Source: an uncultured Blastocatellia bacterium (GTDB lineage: Bacteria > Acidobacteriota > Blastocatellia > HR10). From it: a stretch of DNA of 64,000 nucleotides. The position numbers and the translations under genes were made by a program. The notes beneath the pieces were generated by a model. That model was given only the letters and a program-made list of their open reading frames with translations, was not told the origin of the DNA and made no database searches. Every line of letters starts with the position of its first letter. The first letter of the stretch is position 1. Below are positions 24,507 to 33,759 of the stretch, piece after piece. Location: positions 124,001 to 188,000 of the forward strand of contig CALHAI010000003.1 in the NCBI GenBank assembly GCA_937934295.1. Direction: 5' to 3'.

Positions 24507-25637
24507 ATGGAGGCGATTCTCGCGCTCGAAGATGGGACGGTCTATCGCGGGGAAGCCTTCGGCGCAGAAGGCGAACGCACGGGAGAGATCGTCTTCAATA
24601 CCTCGATGACGGGGTACCAGGAGATTTTGACCGATCCCTCCTATGCCGGGCAGATCGTCGTTATGACGTATCCGCACATCGGCAATTATGGGGTCAACTC
24701 GGCAGACATCGAGTCGCGGCGTCCGTTCGTTGAAGGCTTCGTCGTGCGCGAATATTCCCGGGCATTCAGCAATTGTCGCGCTGAGGCGAGTTTGGAGGAT
24801 TATCTGAAACATTACGGCATCGTCGGCATCGCCGAGATCGATACGCGAGCCGTAGTGCGACACATTCGGGAGCGAGGAGCGATGCGCGCCTGTCTCTCGA
24901 CGGAGACGCTTGACGCCGAGGAAGCCGTGCGGCGGGCGCGCATGGCCCCTCCGATGCTCGGCCTCGACCTGGCGAGTCGCGTGACGTGCGAGCACCCGTA
25001 TGTGTGGAACGAATGGGCGGCTCGGGTGGATCCGGCGAATGCTTCCAGGACGGCGTCGGCGACGCACTTCCACGTCGTAGCGTACGATTTCGGCATCAAG
25101 TTCAATATCCTGCGGCACCTGGCCGCGCGCGGCTGCTGGGTGACGGTCGTGCCGGCGCACACCTCGGCCGAGGACGTGCTCGCGTTGAAGCCGGATGGCG
25201 TCTTCCTCTCCAATGGGCCGGGCGACCCGGAGCCCCTCACCGGCGTCGTGGCGAACATCCAACGCTTGATCGGGCGGCTTCCCATCTTCGGTATCTGCTT
25301 GGGGCATCAACTGCTTGGGCTCGCCTTCGGCGGACGCACCTATAAGTTGAAATTCGGTCACCGGGGAGGGAATCAACCGGTGAAGAATCTTCAGACTGGG
25401 CGCGTGGAGATCACGGCGCATAATCACGGATTCGCCGTCGCGGCGGAGACGCTTCCGCCGGAGATCGAGCCAACGCATATCAATCTGAACGATGGGACGC
25501 TCGAAGGCATGCGCCATCGCGAGTTGCCGATCTTCTCCGTCCAATACCATCCGGAGGCTTCGCCCGGCCCTCACGATGCGCTCTACCTCTTCGATGAGTT
25601 CATTCGGGTGATGGAGCAGCACCGGCGCGAACACTGA
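24507..25637 (+). CDS. carA: Carbamoyl-phosphate synthase small subunit
   Basis: A 376-aa glutamine amidotransferase subunit that supplies ammonia to CarB for carbamoyl phosphate, the precursor of arginine and pyrimidines. The N-terminal domain has [22 protein letters not shown] and [17 protein letters not shown]. The class I GATase domain carries the nucleophile in [16 protein letters not shown] and the His/Glu in [16 protein letters not shown] 24507 follows GAGGAGAGCT, so it can be made on its own, although the frame stays open upstream into a membrane domain. carB is not in the window. Confidence 0.93.
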   Translation: MEAILALEDGTVYRGEAFGAEGERTGEIVFNTSMTGYQEILTDPSYAGQIVVMTYPHIGNYGVNSADIESRRPFVEGFVVREYSRAFSNCRAEASLEDYLKHYGIVGIAEIDTRAVVRHIRERGAMRACLSTETLDAEEAVRRARMAPPMLGLDLASRVTCEHPYVWNEWAARVDPANASRTASATHFHVVAYDFGIKFNILRHLAARGCWVTVVPAHTSAEDVLALKPDGVFLSNGPGDPEPLTGVVANIQRLIGRLPIFGICLGHQLLGLAFGGRTYKLKFGHRGGNQPVKNLQTGRVEITAHNHGFAVAAETLPPEIEPTHINLNDGTLEGMRHRELPIFSVQYHPEASPGPHDALYLFDEFIRVMEQHRREH

Positions 25638-25649
25638 GCGCTGTGAGGA

Positions 25650-26279
25650 TCATCGCGCCATGATGTGCAGGGTGAGCGAGAACGCTTCCGACGAACGCGC
25701 GCGACGCAACGAGGTGAACGTGAGCGTGAGACGAGCTGGCGCGTGGCGCGGACCGAGCCCTCCGGCGAGGGCGAGAAAAAGCACGCCCCGCCGCGTCTCG
25801 CCGGGAGCGAGCGCGGGCGCGAAGGCAAAGGCGATCTCCGCGAAAGCGCGCTCCAGCTGCTCGCGCGACGCGATCCGATAGGCCGTGACGTCATAGTAGT
25901 CGAAGAGCTGGCGTAGCGCCTGCTTGGGCGAACGTACGAGGAGGCGATTCCCGCCCTCATCGGCGGCCTCCACGCGCACGCGGCGAAGTTCAATCGGTGC
26001 ATCGCCGCGATTCCTCATCTCCAGATAGACCGGCAGAAGCCCCGCCAGCAGCAGATTCGCTCGAAAGACTTCCAATTGCGCTTCTTCATCCGCGAGCGCG
26101 GTCGCGCGAATCGCCAGATCCGGTGTCTCCGCTTCTCCGCGAGGGCTTCCCTCAGGGATGCGAATCTGCGTGGGGACACGAAACGGTAGAGTGCAGGCCG
26201 GAAGCAGTCCGCACAAGTTCGCAAGCGCCCACAGGGCGAAGGCTCTCAGCAGGAGAGGATGCTTCCGCCCGCTGCTCAT
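25650..26279 (-). CDS. Lipoprotein of unknown function
   Basis: A 209-aa protein with a lipoprotein signal peptide: basic start, hydrophobic LLRAFALWALANLCGLL and lipobox LPAC at C29. The rest is beta-rich with an Arg/Ala-rich composition (for example LPVYLEMRNRGDAPIELRRVRVEA, an Ig-like strand pattern). No family recognised. ATG 26279 overlaps the stop of the upstream Crp-like regulator by 4 bp, so the two are co-translated and may be functionally linked. Confidence 0.7.
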   Translation of the reverse strand: MSSGRKHPLLLRAFALWALANLCGLLPACTLPFRVPTQIRIPEGSPRGEAETPDLAIRATALADEEAQLEVFRANLLLAGLLPVYLEMRNRGDAPIELRRVRVEAADEGGNRLLVRSPKQALRQLFDYYDVTAYRIASREQLERAFAEIAFAFAPALAPGETRRGVLFLALAGGLGPRHAPARLTLTFTSLRRARSSEAFSLTLHIMAR

Positions 26280-26947
26280 ACGATACTTTCGACCACGCGC
26301 TTCAAGTCCGCTCGATGAGGGATGAGGAGATTTCCGGCCTCGAAAGCGATCACGCGCTCGGCCAGCAGCTTCGCCAAAGCCTCTCGCACAGCTTCCTCGG
26401 AGAGTCCGGTCATCTGCATCAGGGCGCGAGCCGTCAACTTCACCGGGACGAGCGTGCGCTTGTCGAGCGTGGGCACACCATACTCCTCAGCGAGCTGCCA
26501 CAGCACGCGGGCCAGGCGCGGTCGAGGGGCCGTCTCGAGCAATCGCGAGATTGGGATGGCAAAGTCCAAGTTGCCGCCTTCACCCGGAAGGCTCATCGTC
26601 ACGGGGCGCGTGACGTGCTCATCCAAGGCCCGACGCTCCACCGTCTTCACCGCCACATCCTCCACGGCTTCGAGCACGAATTCCCGAGGTCCGCCGTGAA
26701 GCTCACCGAAGAGATCGTTCGGGCCGAGCATCGCGATCGTCTTCTCCTCACCCGTGGGACTCACGCGAAGGATCCGCAGCCGTCCGGCGCTCATCAGATA
26801 GACGTAGTCGCGCGCTTCCTCGGGGAAATAGAGATATAGCCCTCGCCGGATGAAATCTATGGGCCAGGCGAGCGCCGAGAGCGCGCGCGCGAGATCAGCG
26901 CCCCAGGCACTGGAGGTCACAAACCAGACGGCGTTGAGCGTGAGCAT
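26276..26947 (-). CDS. Crp/Fnr-family transcriptional regulator
   Basis: About 223 aa. The N-terminal effector domain follows the cNMP-binding beta-roll ([42 protein letters not shown]), but lacks the RxA-type cyclic-nucleotide phosphate motif, so the ligand is unclear. A C-terminal winged helix ([30 protein letters not shown]) fits HTH_Crp. No Fnr cysteines. Start is uncertain: ATG 26947 is used; the ORF-track start 27088 would overlap purE. A 17-bp perfect inverted repeat lies just upstream and could be its own operator. Confidence 0.8.
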   Translation of the reverse strand: MLTLNAVWFVTSSAWGADLARALSALAWPIDFIRRGLYLYFPEEARDYVYLMSAGRLRILRVSPTGEEKTIAMLGPNDLFGELHGGPREFVLEAVEDVAVKTVERRALDEHVTRPVTMSLPGEGGNLDFAIPISRLLETAPRPRLARVLWQLAEEYGVPTLDKRTLVPVKLTARALMQMTGLSEEAVREALAKLLAERVIAFEAGNLLIPHRADLKRVVESIV

Positions 26948-26969
26948 GAGAAGGAGATCATACGCGAGA

Positions 26970-26986
26970 CTTCCCAAAGAGGGAAG
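26970..26986. promoter_or_regulatory. Operator-like inverted repeat between crp-like gene and purE
   Basis: CTTCCC-AAAGA-GGGAAG is a perfect 6-bp inverted repeat with a 5-bp centre, in the 114-bp divergent gap. It resembles neither the classical Crp site TGTGA-N6-TCACA nor a PurR box. Confidence 0.4.
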
Positions 26987-27061
26987 AGGTGCGATAAGAT
27001 AACCTGGCTTTGGTGCAGTTCGCGAAGCGGTGCCATATCCATAAGAGATCGTGGGGGACGT

Positions 27062-27571
27062 ATGAGCGCAGGCGAGCGGGAGAGGCATCCTCTTGTGGGC
27101 GTCATCATGGGGAGTCGGTCGGATTGGGAGACGATGCGCGGCGCGGTGGAGGTCTTACGGCAGTTGGACATCCCTCATGAGGTGCGCATCGTCTCAGCGC
27201 ATCGGACGCCCGATTTGATGTTCGAGTATGCCGAGACGGCGCGCGCGCGGGGATTGGAGGTCATCATCGCCGGGGCCGGAGGCGCGGCGCATCTGCCGGG
27301 AATGACGGCATCAAAGACGATTCTCCCCGTCATTGGTGTGCCTGTCCCGTCGCGGGCACTCGATGGGCTCGATTCGCTGCTTTCGATTGTTCAAATGCCG
27401 GCCGGCGTGCCGGTGGCGACCGTCGCCATCGGGAACGCGAAGAACGCGGGGTTGATGGCGGCGCGCATCCTGGCCATCAAGTATCCGGATGTCGCGGAAC
27501 GGCTCACCGCCTACGTGGAGGCGATGAAGGACGAAGTCTTGCGGATGAGCATCGGGGAGGACTTGGCATGA
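27062..27571 (+). CDS. purE: N5-carboxyaminoimidazole ribonucleotide mutase
   Basis: A 169-aa PurE that converts N5-CAIR to CAIR in purine synthesis. Class I signatures are visible: [13 protein letters not shown] at the phosphate-binding N-terminus, VSAHRTPD with the catalytic His, and [12 protein letters not shown]. It is followed by purK with a 4-bp overlap, which fits the two-step bacterial route. GGGGGACGT precedes ATG 27062. Confidence 0.96.
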   Translation: MSAGERERHPLVGVIMGSRSDWETMRGAVEVLRQLDIPHEVRIVSAHRTPDLMFEYAETARARGLEVIIAGAGGAAHLPGMTASKTILPVIGVPVPSRALDGLDSLLSIVQMPAGVPVATVAIGNAKNAGLMAARILAIKYPDVAERLTAYVEAMKDEVLRMSIGEDLA

Positions 27572-28728
27572 CGGTCATCGAGCCCGGGTGCACTCTTGGC
27601 ATTCTCGGTGGGGGGCAATTGGGGCGCATGCTCGCGCTGGAGGCGAAGCGCATGGGCTATCGCGTGATCACATTGGATCCGGAGCTGGACGCCCCCTGTG
27701 GTCAGGTCGCCGACGCGCAGATCGTGGCCCGGTATGACGATCAGGAAGCCGTCGCGCAGCTCGGTGACCGGAGCGACGTCCTGACCTATGAGTTCGAGAA
27801 TGTGCCGGCCGCGTCGGTTCAATGGCTCGAGGCGGAGGGCCGACGCGTCCATCCCTCGAGTGCCGTCCTCACCATCACGCAAAATCGGTGGCGCGAGAAG
27901 ATGTTCGTCGCCAATCTGGGCATCGGCGTCCCACGTTTTCGAGCCATCGCTTCGGTGGAGGATGGCGAGCAAGCGGCTCGCGAGATCGGGTTCCCCGCTC
28001 TGCTCAAACTGATCTCCGGCGGATATGATGGAAAAGGACAAGCGCTCGTCCGAACGCCAGCGGAAGCGCGGGAGGCGCTCTGTCGATGGGGCATTTCTGA
28101 AGACGTGAGCGCCGAGCCGCGAGCCATCTGGGAGCAATGGGTACCTTTCGTCAAAGAGGTGAGCATGATTGGGGTTCGGGATGAGCGGGGAACGGTCCTC
28201 ACATATCCGCTCGTCGAGAACACGCATGTGGACAATATCTTGGACACCTCGATCGTCCCGGCTCGCGTCGCCCCAGAGGTGGAGGAGGAGGCGCAGCGCA
28301 TTGTTCGAGCGATCGGGGAGCACCTGGGCATCGTCGGTGTCTATTGCGTCGAGATGTTCCTGCTTGAGGACGGTCGTCTACTCGTCAATGAGATCGCTCC
28401 GCGACCTCATAATTCCGGGCATTATACGCTCGACGCCTGCGTAGTCTCTCAGTTCGAGAATCACGTGCGGGCGATCTGTGGATTGCCCATTGCTCCGCCG
28501 CAGCTTCGCTCAGCGGCGATTATGGTCAACGTGCTCGGGGATGGAAGTGGCCATCGGTTGATCGGCGTGGAGCGGATCCTCGAAGATCCGCGCGTCCGCC
28601 TGCATCTCTATGGGAAGAGAGACGCTCGTCGCAAGCGGAAGATGGGCCATGTGACCATCTTGGTCGAAGACGTCTCTGAAGCTCTGGCGCTGGCTCACCG
28701 CGTGCGCCAACACCTTCGGTGGGGATGA
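27568..28728 (+). CDS. purK: 5-(carboxyamino)imidazole ribonucleotide synthase
   Basis: A 386-aa ATP-grasp enzyme that carboxylates AIR to N5-CAIR using ATP and bicarbonate. It begins [22 protein letters not shown], contains [20 protein letters not shown] and the C-terminal [18 protein letters not shown] signature. It overlaps purE by ATGA, and the two act in sequence. No further pur genes follow; a methyltransferase gene ends 9 bp downstream on the other strand. Confidence 0.96.
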   Translation: MTVIEPGCTLGILGGGQLGRMLALEAKRMGYRVITLDPELDAPCGQVADAQIVARYDDQEAVAQLGDRSDVLTYEFENVPAASVQWLEAEGRRVHPSSAVLTITQNRWREKMFVANLGIGVPRFRAIASVEDGEQAAREIGFPALLKLISGGYDGKGQALVRTPAEAREALCRWGISEDVSAEPRAIWEQWVPFVKEVSMIGVRDERGTVLTYPLVENTHVDNILDTSIVPARVAPEVEEEAQRIVRAIGEHLGIVGVYCVEMFLLEDGRLLVNEIAPRPHNSGHYTLDACVVSQFENHVRAICGLPIAPPQLRSAAIMVNVLGDGSGHRLIGVERILEDPRVRLHLYGKRDARRKRKMGHVTILVEDVSEALALAHRVRQHLRWG

Positions 28729-28736
28729 GCGAATCC

Positions 28737-29384
28737 TCATGCAGAGTGTGCGCGCGAGATTCGGGACGTGGCGCTCTTGATCGCCACACCGAGGATGTGC
28801 GGGGCGACCAAGGGGAAGGGGAGCGAGAGCCGGTGTACGAACACGCGCTCGAATCCGGCGGCCTCGATGATCCGATCCGTCTCCCGATCCGGATGGCACC
28901 CATCGGCGAGCCGTTTCCACAGCGGGCCTAGGCGTTCCTGCCATCGGCGGAGACACGTCCCCTGAGGAGCCGCGACGTGCTCGATGAAGAGAAATCGTCC
29001 GCCCGGGACGAGCACGCGAAGAATCTCACGGAGCGCGCCTTCGGGGTCTGGGACCGTGCAGAGCACGTGCGTGCTGATGACCGCGTCCACGCTCTCATCG
29101 TCGAGCTCGAGCTGCTCAGCTCGCCCACTGAGGAGCATCGCGTTCACGCCCAATCGCTCGACCTCAGCCCTCAGATACCGATGCATGAAAGGATTCGGTT
29201 CAACGCCGATCCAGTGCACGCATGAGGAGTAATACCGAAGGTTCGGTCCCGTCCCCGGCCCGATCTCCAGGACGCGTCCGCAAAGCCCGGCGAAGAGCTT
29301 CTCCTTGTAGGGCCGCAGGTGGGCATCCACATACGGACTGGCGTGCGCCATCACCCACGCGTGCCAGCGCTTGGTCCATCCCAT
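28737..29384 (-). CDS. Class I SAM-dependent methyltransferase (UbiE/METTL7-like)
   Basis: A 215-aa methyltransferase. Motif I is VLEIGPGTGPNLRYY, followed by WIGVEPNPFMHRYL (acidic loop), SVDAVISTHVLCTVPDPEGALREILRVLVPGGRFLFIEH and a C-terminal basic tail. The layout matches the METTL7/PMT-like subgroup often acting on lipids or thiols, though the substrate cannot be read. The ORF-track start 29531 lies too far upstream; ATG 29384 is used. It ends 9 bp from purK's end. Confidence 0.82.
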   Translation of the reverse strand: MGWTKRWHAWVMAHASPYVDAHLRPYKEKLFAGLCGRVLEIGPGTGPNLRYYSSCVHWIGVEPNPFMHRYLRAEVERLGVNAMLLSGRAEQLELDDESVDAVISTHVLCTVPDPEGALREILRVLVPGGRFLFIEHVAAPQGTCLRRWQERLGPLWKRLADGCHPDRETDRIIEAAGFERVFVHRLSLPFPLVAPHILGVAIKSATSRISRAHSA

Positions 29385-29469
29385 GACCACGCCACATTGT
29401 ATCACACCGTCGCGCGAGAGGGCGGTGGGCGAGCTGCCGCGCGCCAAGACCTTAGATCTCCGCTCCGCG

Positions 29470-29499
29470 TTGTGAAAATCGGTGATGGGAGGATAAAAT
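29470..29499 (+). promoter_or_regulatory. Possible sigma-70 promoter of the fumarase operon
   Basis: TTGTGA (29470-29475) and TAAAAT (29494-29499) are separated by 18 bp and lie 32 bp before the fumarase start. The -10 is close to consensus in otherwise GC-rich DNA. Confidence 0.4.
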
Positions 29500-29530
29500 T
29501 GCTTCTTGCATCTCACCGAGAGGAGGCGCA

Positions 29531-31051
29531 ATGCGAGCTTTCAAAGAGAGCCTGCTTGAACTCATCACGAAGACTTCGACGACGCTTCCGGCCGATGTGC
29601 GGCGCGCGATCGCGGCGGCCTTGGAACGCGAAGAGCCGGGGACGCGTGCGGCACAGGCGCTGGCCATCATCGCGACCAATGTGGACATGGCGGACGAGAC
29701 TGAGGGCCCGATCTGTCAAGACACGGGGATGCCGACGTTCGAGATCAAGGTCCCCGTCGGGGTCAATCAGATCGTCCTGAAGCAGCAGATTCTGGAGGCG
29801 ATCGAGGAAGCCACGCGGCTCGGGAAATTGCGCCCGAATTCGGTGGATTCGCTCACGGGGAAAAATAGCGGCACGAATCTCGGTCCAGGCACGCCCATCG
29901 TTCACTTCGAGCAGTGGGAGAACGAGGCGGAGATCGAGGTTCGGCTCATTCTCAAAGGTGGGGGGTGCGAGAATCAGAATGCCCAATATTCACTTCCGTG
30001 CGAGCTTCCGCATCTGGGGCGTGCCGATCGGAATCTGGATGGCGTGCGCAAGTGCATTCTGCATGCCATCTGGCAAGCGCAAGGGCAAGGCTGCAGCGCC
30101 GGGGCCGTCGGCGTGTGCATCGGTGGAGATCGCGCTTCGGGCTATCACCACGCGAAGTTGCAGTTGTTTCGCCCGCTTGACGATGTGAATCCGGATCCCG
30201 ATCTCGCGCGCTTGGAGGACTACATCCTCAAGGCGGCGAACACGCTCAATATCGGCACGATGGGATTCGGCGGGCGGGTGACGCTCATCGGGTGCAAGAT
30301 CGGGGCGCTCAATCGGCTGCCGGCGAGCTTCTTTGTCTCGGTCGCCTACGATTGCTGGGCTTTTCGCCGGTTGGGCATTGTGCTGGATGCGCGGACGGGA
30401 GAGATCACGCGCTGGCTCTATCGCGACGAGCGGCCGCAGCCGTTGGCGCGCGCCGAGGGAGTGCCGCTGACCGGCAAGGAGATCGCGATTCGCGCTCCGC
30501 TCTCGGAAGAGGACGTGCGCCGTCTGCACGTCGGCGACGTCGTGCTCGTCCAAGGCGAGGTCTTCACCGGGCGCGATGCCGTGCACGCGCATTTGATGAG
30601 GCATGGGCCGCCGGTGGATCTGCGAGGGGCTATCCTCTATCACTGTGGCCCGGTCGCCCTTCGGGAAAATGGACGATGGCGCATCACGGCGGCCGGACCG
30701 ACCACGAGCATGCGCGAAGAGCCCTATCAGGGCGAGATCATTCGCCGGTACGGCGTGCGCGCCGTCATCGGCAAAGGGGGGATGGGGTCGAAGACGCTGG
30801 CTGCGATGAAGGAGTACGGTGCCGTATATCTGAATGCGATCGGCGGCGCCGCACAGTACTATGCCCGCTGCATTGAGGATGTGCTTGGCGTGCACCTTCT
30901 GGAGTTCGGCATTCCTGAGGCGATGTGGCATCTACGGGTGAAAGATTTCCCGGCCATCGTCACGATGGATGCGCACGGGAATTCGCTTCACGAGGACGTC
31001 GAGCGGGCTTCGGCCATTCTCTTGGAGAGATTGGCCGAGCCCGTTTTTTGA
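29531..31051 (+). CDS. fumA: Fumarate hydratase, class I (iron-sulfur)
   Basis: A 506-aa class I fumarase or closely related tartrate dehydratase, with alpha and beta domains in one chain. The alpha part has cluster cysteines in GPICQDTGMPTF, GGGCENQN and GCSAGAVGV. The beta part starts near residue 300 and contains ARDAVHAHLM-type and GPTTSMR motifs and GKGGMG. It interconverts fumarate and malate in the TCA cycle with an oxygen-sensitive 4Fe-4S cluster. Ribosome site GAGAGGAGGC. It opens a closely spaced plus-strand run (fumarase, macro, M20, P1 peptidase, symporter) whose members have no shared pathway I can name. Confidence 0.92.
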   Translation: MRAFKESLLELITKTSTTLPADVRRAIAAALEREEPGTRAAQALAIIATNVDMADETEGPICQDTGMPTFEIKVPVGVNQIVLKQQILEAIEEATRLGKLRPNSVDSLTGKNSGTNLGPGTPIVHFEQWENEAEIEVRLILKGGGCENQNAQYSLPCELPHLGRADRNLDGVRKCILHAIWQAQGQGCSAGAVGVCIGGDRASGYHHAKLQLFRPLDDVNPDPDLARLEDYILKAANTLNIGTMGFGGRVTLIGCKIGALNRLPASFFVSVAYDCWAFRRLGIVLDARTGEITRWLYRDERPQPLARAEGVPLTGKEIAIRAPLSEEDVRRLHVGDVVLVQGEVFTGRDAVHAHLMRHGPPVDLRGAILYHCGPVALRENGRWRITAAGPTTSMREEPYQGEIIRRYGVRAVIGKGGMGSKTLAAMKEYGAVYLNAIGGAAQYYARCIEDVLGVHLLEFGIPEAMWHLRVKDFPAIVTMDAHGNSLHEDVERASAILLERLAEPVF

Positions 31052-31072
31052 ACACGCTGTGGAGGCGATGCG

Positions 31073-31663
31073 ATGAACGAGGTGAAAGCTGAACAGGTAC
31101 TCGCGTCCGGGCAGGTGATTCGACTCGTTCACGGCGATATCACCGAGGAGCGCGTAGACGCTATCGTCAACGCGGCGAATTCGCATCTGACGCATGGGGG
31201 AGGCGTCGCCGCAGCGATCGTGCGCAAGGGGGGAGTGGTGATCCAACGAGAGAGCGATGAATGGGTGCGCCAGCATGGCCCGGTCCCAACCGGAAGCGCG
31301 GTGATCACGAGCGCTGGTGCTTTGCCGTGTCGTGCGGTCATTCACGCCGTCGGGCCGATCTGGCGAGGGGGAAGCGAGGACGAGGAGGAGAAGTTGCGGT
31401 CGGCCGCGCTCTCCAGCTTCACGCTCGCGGCCGAACGCGGGTTCACGAGTCTCGCTCTTCCGGCCATCAGCGCCGGGGTCTTCGGCTTCCCGGCCGATCG
31501 CTGTGCCGAAATTCTCCTGGTGGCCGCGCGCGACTTCTTGCACGAGCACCCCGAGAGTTCGCTCCGAGAGATTCGGTTCGTCCTCTTCGATCCGCCGACG
31601 CTCGGAGCGTTCCTGAGCGCCTTTCGTCGGCTCTTCGAGCCTTCCGGGGAGTCTCGCGCATGA
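31073..31663 (+). CDS. Macro-domain protein (ADP-ribose-phosphatase/deacetylase type)
   Basis: A 196-aa macro domain. The ADP-ribose-binding signatures are clear: VHGDITEERVDAIVNAANSHLTHGGGVAAAI, then GPVPTGSAVITSAGAL and LALPAISAGVFGFP. Such proteins remove ADP-ribose from proteins or hydrolyse ADP-ribose-1''-phosphate or O-acetyl-ADP-ribose. Its stop overlaps the start of the next gene (ATGA), so it is co-translated with an M20-like protein. Confidence 0.88.
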   Translation: MNEVKAEQVLASGQVIRLVHGDITEERVDAIVNAANSHLTHGGGVAAAIVRKGGVVIQRESDEWVRQHGPVPTGSAVITSAGALPCRAVIHAVGPIWRGGSEDEEEKLRSAALSSFTLAAERGFTSLALPAISAGVFGFPADRCAEILLVAARDFLHEHPESSLREIRFVLFDPPTLGAFLSAFRRLFEPSGESRA

Positions 31664-32661
31664 GCCATCCGGCCTTTCTGACATTCGACGAAGAGCGCGT
31701 CCTCGCGTGCGTGGACGAAATGGCCGAGGAGATGTTCGACTTTCTGGCGCGTTTGATTCGCATCCCGACGGTGAACCCGCCCGGAGAGAACTACGCCGAG
31801 TGCGCAGCGGTTGTCGAGGAGCGACTGCTGAATTTCGGATATGAGGTGACTCGTCTCGCGGCTATCGACTCCCTCGCTCATAGCGCGCGCTATCCGCGCG
31901 TGAATGTCGTGGGGCGCTTCGCGCGATGCGGGTTGGGACGCACCGTCCATGTGAGCGCGCACGTGGATGTCGTCCCGGCCGGAACGGGATGGACCGTGGA
32001 GCCGTTCCGTGGGCTCATTCGTGAGAAGAAGATCTTCGGACGCGGGGCTGCGGATGCAAAGGCAGGGTTGGCGGCGAGCCTTTACGCGGTGGAAGCGCTG
32101 CGTCGCGCGCACATCGCCTTCGATGGCGTGATCGAAGTGAGCGCGACCGTTGATGGGGAGAGTGGCGGAGAGGCCGGCATGGGATATTTGGTGGATGCGG
32201 GGGTGGTGCGTGCCGGACAGACCGATTATGTGCTCATCGCCGCGGCTTGCGGCGTGGAGCGCCTTCGCTTCCCCCCTCGCTGTGAGCCTTCGCGTGGGCG
32301 CCCCCTCGAAGCGTCGGCTGAAGAAGGCGCCCTCATGATCCTGCCGGCGTCGGATGTGCCGATGGAGATGCGCCTTGTGCGCATGGTGGATCGCGCGATT
32401 CGGAGCGTGCTCGTCCGCGCTCCCGAGTACGTGGTTGGCCCGGCGGTATCCGAATGCGCGCATGTCGAGCGGAGTGGCGTTCGGGAATGCCTCTTATATG
32501 GACCCGGACGCTTTGAACTGGCGCGACAACCGGATGAGCATTGCCACTTGGAAGATGTGGTAGCAGGGTGCAAGGTGCTCGCCTTAGCCCTGCTTCGAAC
32601 GCTGCGAGAGGATGAAGACGATTCTCCACGGCGGATCTTCCGAACGGAGGCCTCCCATTAG
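31660..32661 (+). CDS. Degenerate M20-family (ArgE/DapE/CPG2-like) protein
   Basis: A 333-aa protein with the M20 catalytic-domain scaffold: first metal His in SAHVDVVPAG, bridging Asp in GRGAADAKAG, and a C-terminal PDEHCHLEDV metal His. The expected glutamate pair (DEES in active enzymes) reads VDGESGG, so the catalytic base appears replaced by Gly. The dimerisation/lid domain (about 100 residues) is missing: the chain goes from the catalytic half straight to the C-terminal half through a basic linker (PSRGRPLEA). It may be a non-catalytic binding protein. ATG 31660 overlaps the macro gene. Confidence 0.75.
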   Translation: MSHPAFLTFDEERVLACVDEMAEEMFDFLARLIRIPTVNPPGENYAECAAVVEERLLNFGYEVTRLAAIDSLAHSARYPRVNVVGRFARCGLGRTVHVSAHVDVVPAGTGWTVEPFRGLIREKKIFGRGAADAKAGLAASLYAVEALRRAHIAFDGVIEVSATVDGESGGEAGMGYLVDAGVVRAGQTDYVLIAAACGVERLRFPPRCEPSRGRPLEASAEEGALMILPASDVPMEMRLVRMVDRAIRSVLVRAPEYVVGPAVSECAHVERSGVRECLLYGPGRFELARQPDEHCHLEDVVAGCKVLALALLRTLREDEDDSPRRIFRTEASH

Positions 32662-33759
32662 ATGGAGAAGCTCACCCGGCGAGCGTTTCATCGGCACGTG
32701 ATCTCTCTTCTCGCGTGCGGTGTCCTCGGGAGAGGCGAGATGTCGGGAGGGCAGGAATCGAAAGCGGGCGAATCGGTCCGGATCTCCGGGGGATTGACCG
32801 ATGTTCCGGGGATTAAGGTCGGGCATTTCACGCATCCGCAGCGCCCCACCGGGTGCACGGTCGTCCTCGCCGAGGACGAAGCCGTCGCCGGTGTAGATGT
32901 GCGCGGATCAGCTCCGGGAACGCGGGAGACGGACGCGCTCCATCCCATTCACATGGTGCAAAAGGTGCATGCGGTCGTGCTCGCCGGCGGAAGCGCGTTC
33001 GGCTTGGACGCCGCCTCCGGCGTCATGCGATATCTTGAGGAACGCGGCGTCGGATTCGAGACGCGCGTGGCGAAGGTTCCGATCGTTCCGGCCGCCATCT
33101 TGTTTGACTTGGCAGTGGGTGATCCGCGCATTCGTCCGGATCGCGAAGCCGGATATCGGGCGTGCTTGCGCGCCTCTGATGGGCCCGTCGAGGAGGGAAA
33201 CGTCGGCGCGGGCGCTGGGGCGACGGTGGGGAAGCTGTTCGGTCTGCATCGCGCGATGAAGGGTGGGTTGGGGACGGCGAGCCTGCGCGTAGGCGACGTG
33301 ATCGTAGCCGCGCTGGTGGTCGTGAATGCGGTGGGGGATGTCGTGGATCCTAAGACGGGGCGTCTTCTGGCTGGCGTGCGCACGCCGGACGGCCGGCAAT
33401 TGGCCGATGCCATGGAGTTGCTGCGCCAAGGGGAGAGCCCGGCTCCACAACGGCTCGGGGAGAACACGACTATTGGCGTCATCGCGACCAACGCGACCTT
33501 CGATAAAGCGGGGATGACCAAGATCGCACAGATGGGCCATGATGGACTGGCGCGCGCGATCCGCCCCGTGCATATGCCGTTCGATGGGGATACGTTGTTT
33601 GCGCTTTCGCTGGGACGCGTGCGCGGAGCAGATCTCGGCGTGGTGGGCGCCTTGGCGGCTGAGGTCGTCGCGGAGGCCGTTGTGCGCGCCATCCTGAAGG
33701 CCGAGGGGGTGCCGGGTTATCCGGCCGCGCGCGACTTGCAGCGCGCCGAGACGCGATGA
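32662..33759 (+). CDS. P1-family peptidase (DmpA/BapA/NylC type)
   Basis: A 365-aa N-terminal nucleophile hydrolase. A signal with RR (TRRAFHRHVISLLACGVLG) suggests export, possibly Tat. The substrate-domain starts SGGLTDVPGIKVGHFTH, typical of P1. The self-cleavage site lies in GENTTIGVIATNATF, where the Asn-Thr bond would be cut to free a catalytic Thr. Family members hydrolyse N-terminal D- or beta-amino acid peptides or nylon oligomers. The stop overlaps the symporter start by 4 bp, suggesting uptake of a released amino acid. Confidence 0.9.
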   Translation: MEKLTRRAFHRHVISLLACGVLGRGEMSGGQESKAGESVRISGGLTDVPGIKVGHFTHPQRPTGCTVVLAEDEAVAGVDVRGSAPGTRETDALHPIHMVQKVHAVVLAGGSAFGLDAASGVMRYLEERGVGFETRVAKVPIVPAAILFDLAVGDPRIRPDREAGYRACLRASDGPVEEGNVGAGAGATVGKLFGLHRAMKGGLGTASLRVGDVIVAALVVVNAVGDVVDPKTGRLLAGVRTPDGRQLADAMELLRQGESPAPQRLGENTTIGVIATNATFDKAGMTKIAQMGHDGLARAIRPVHMPFDGDTLFALSLGRVRGADLGVVGALAAEVVAEAVVRAILKAEGVPGYPAARDLQRAETR

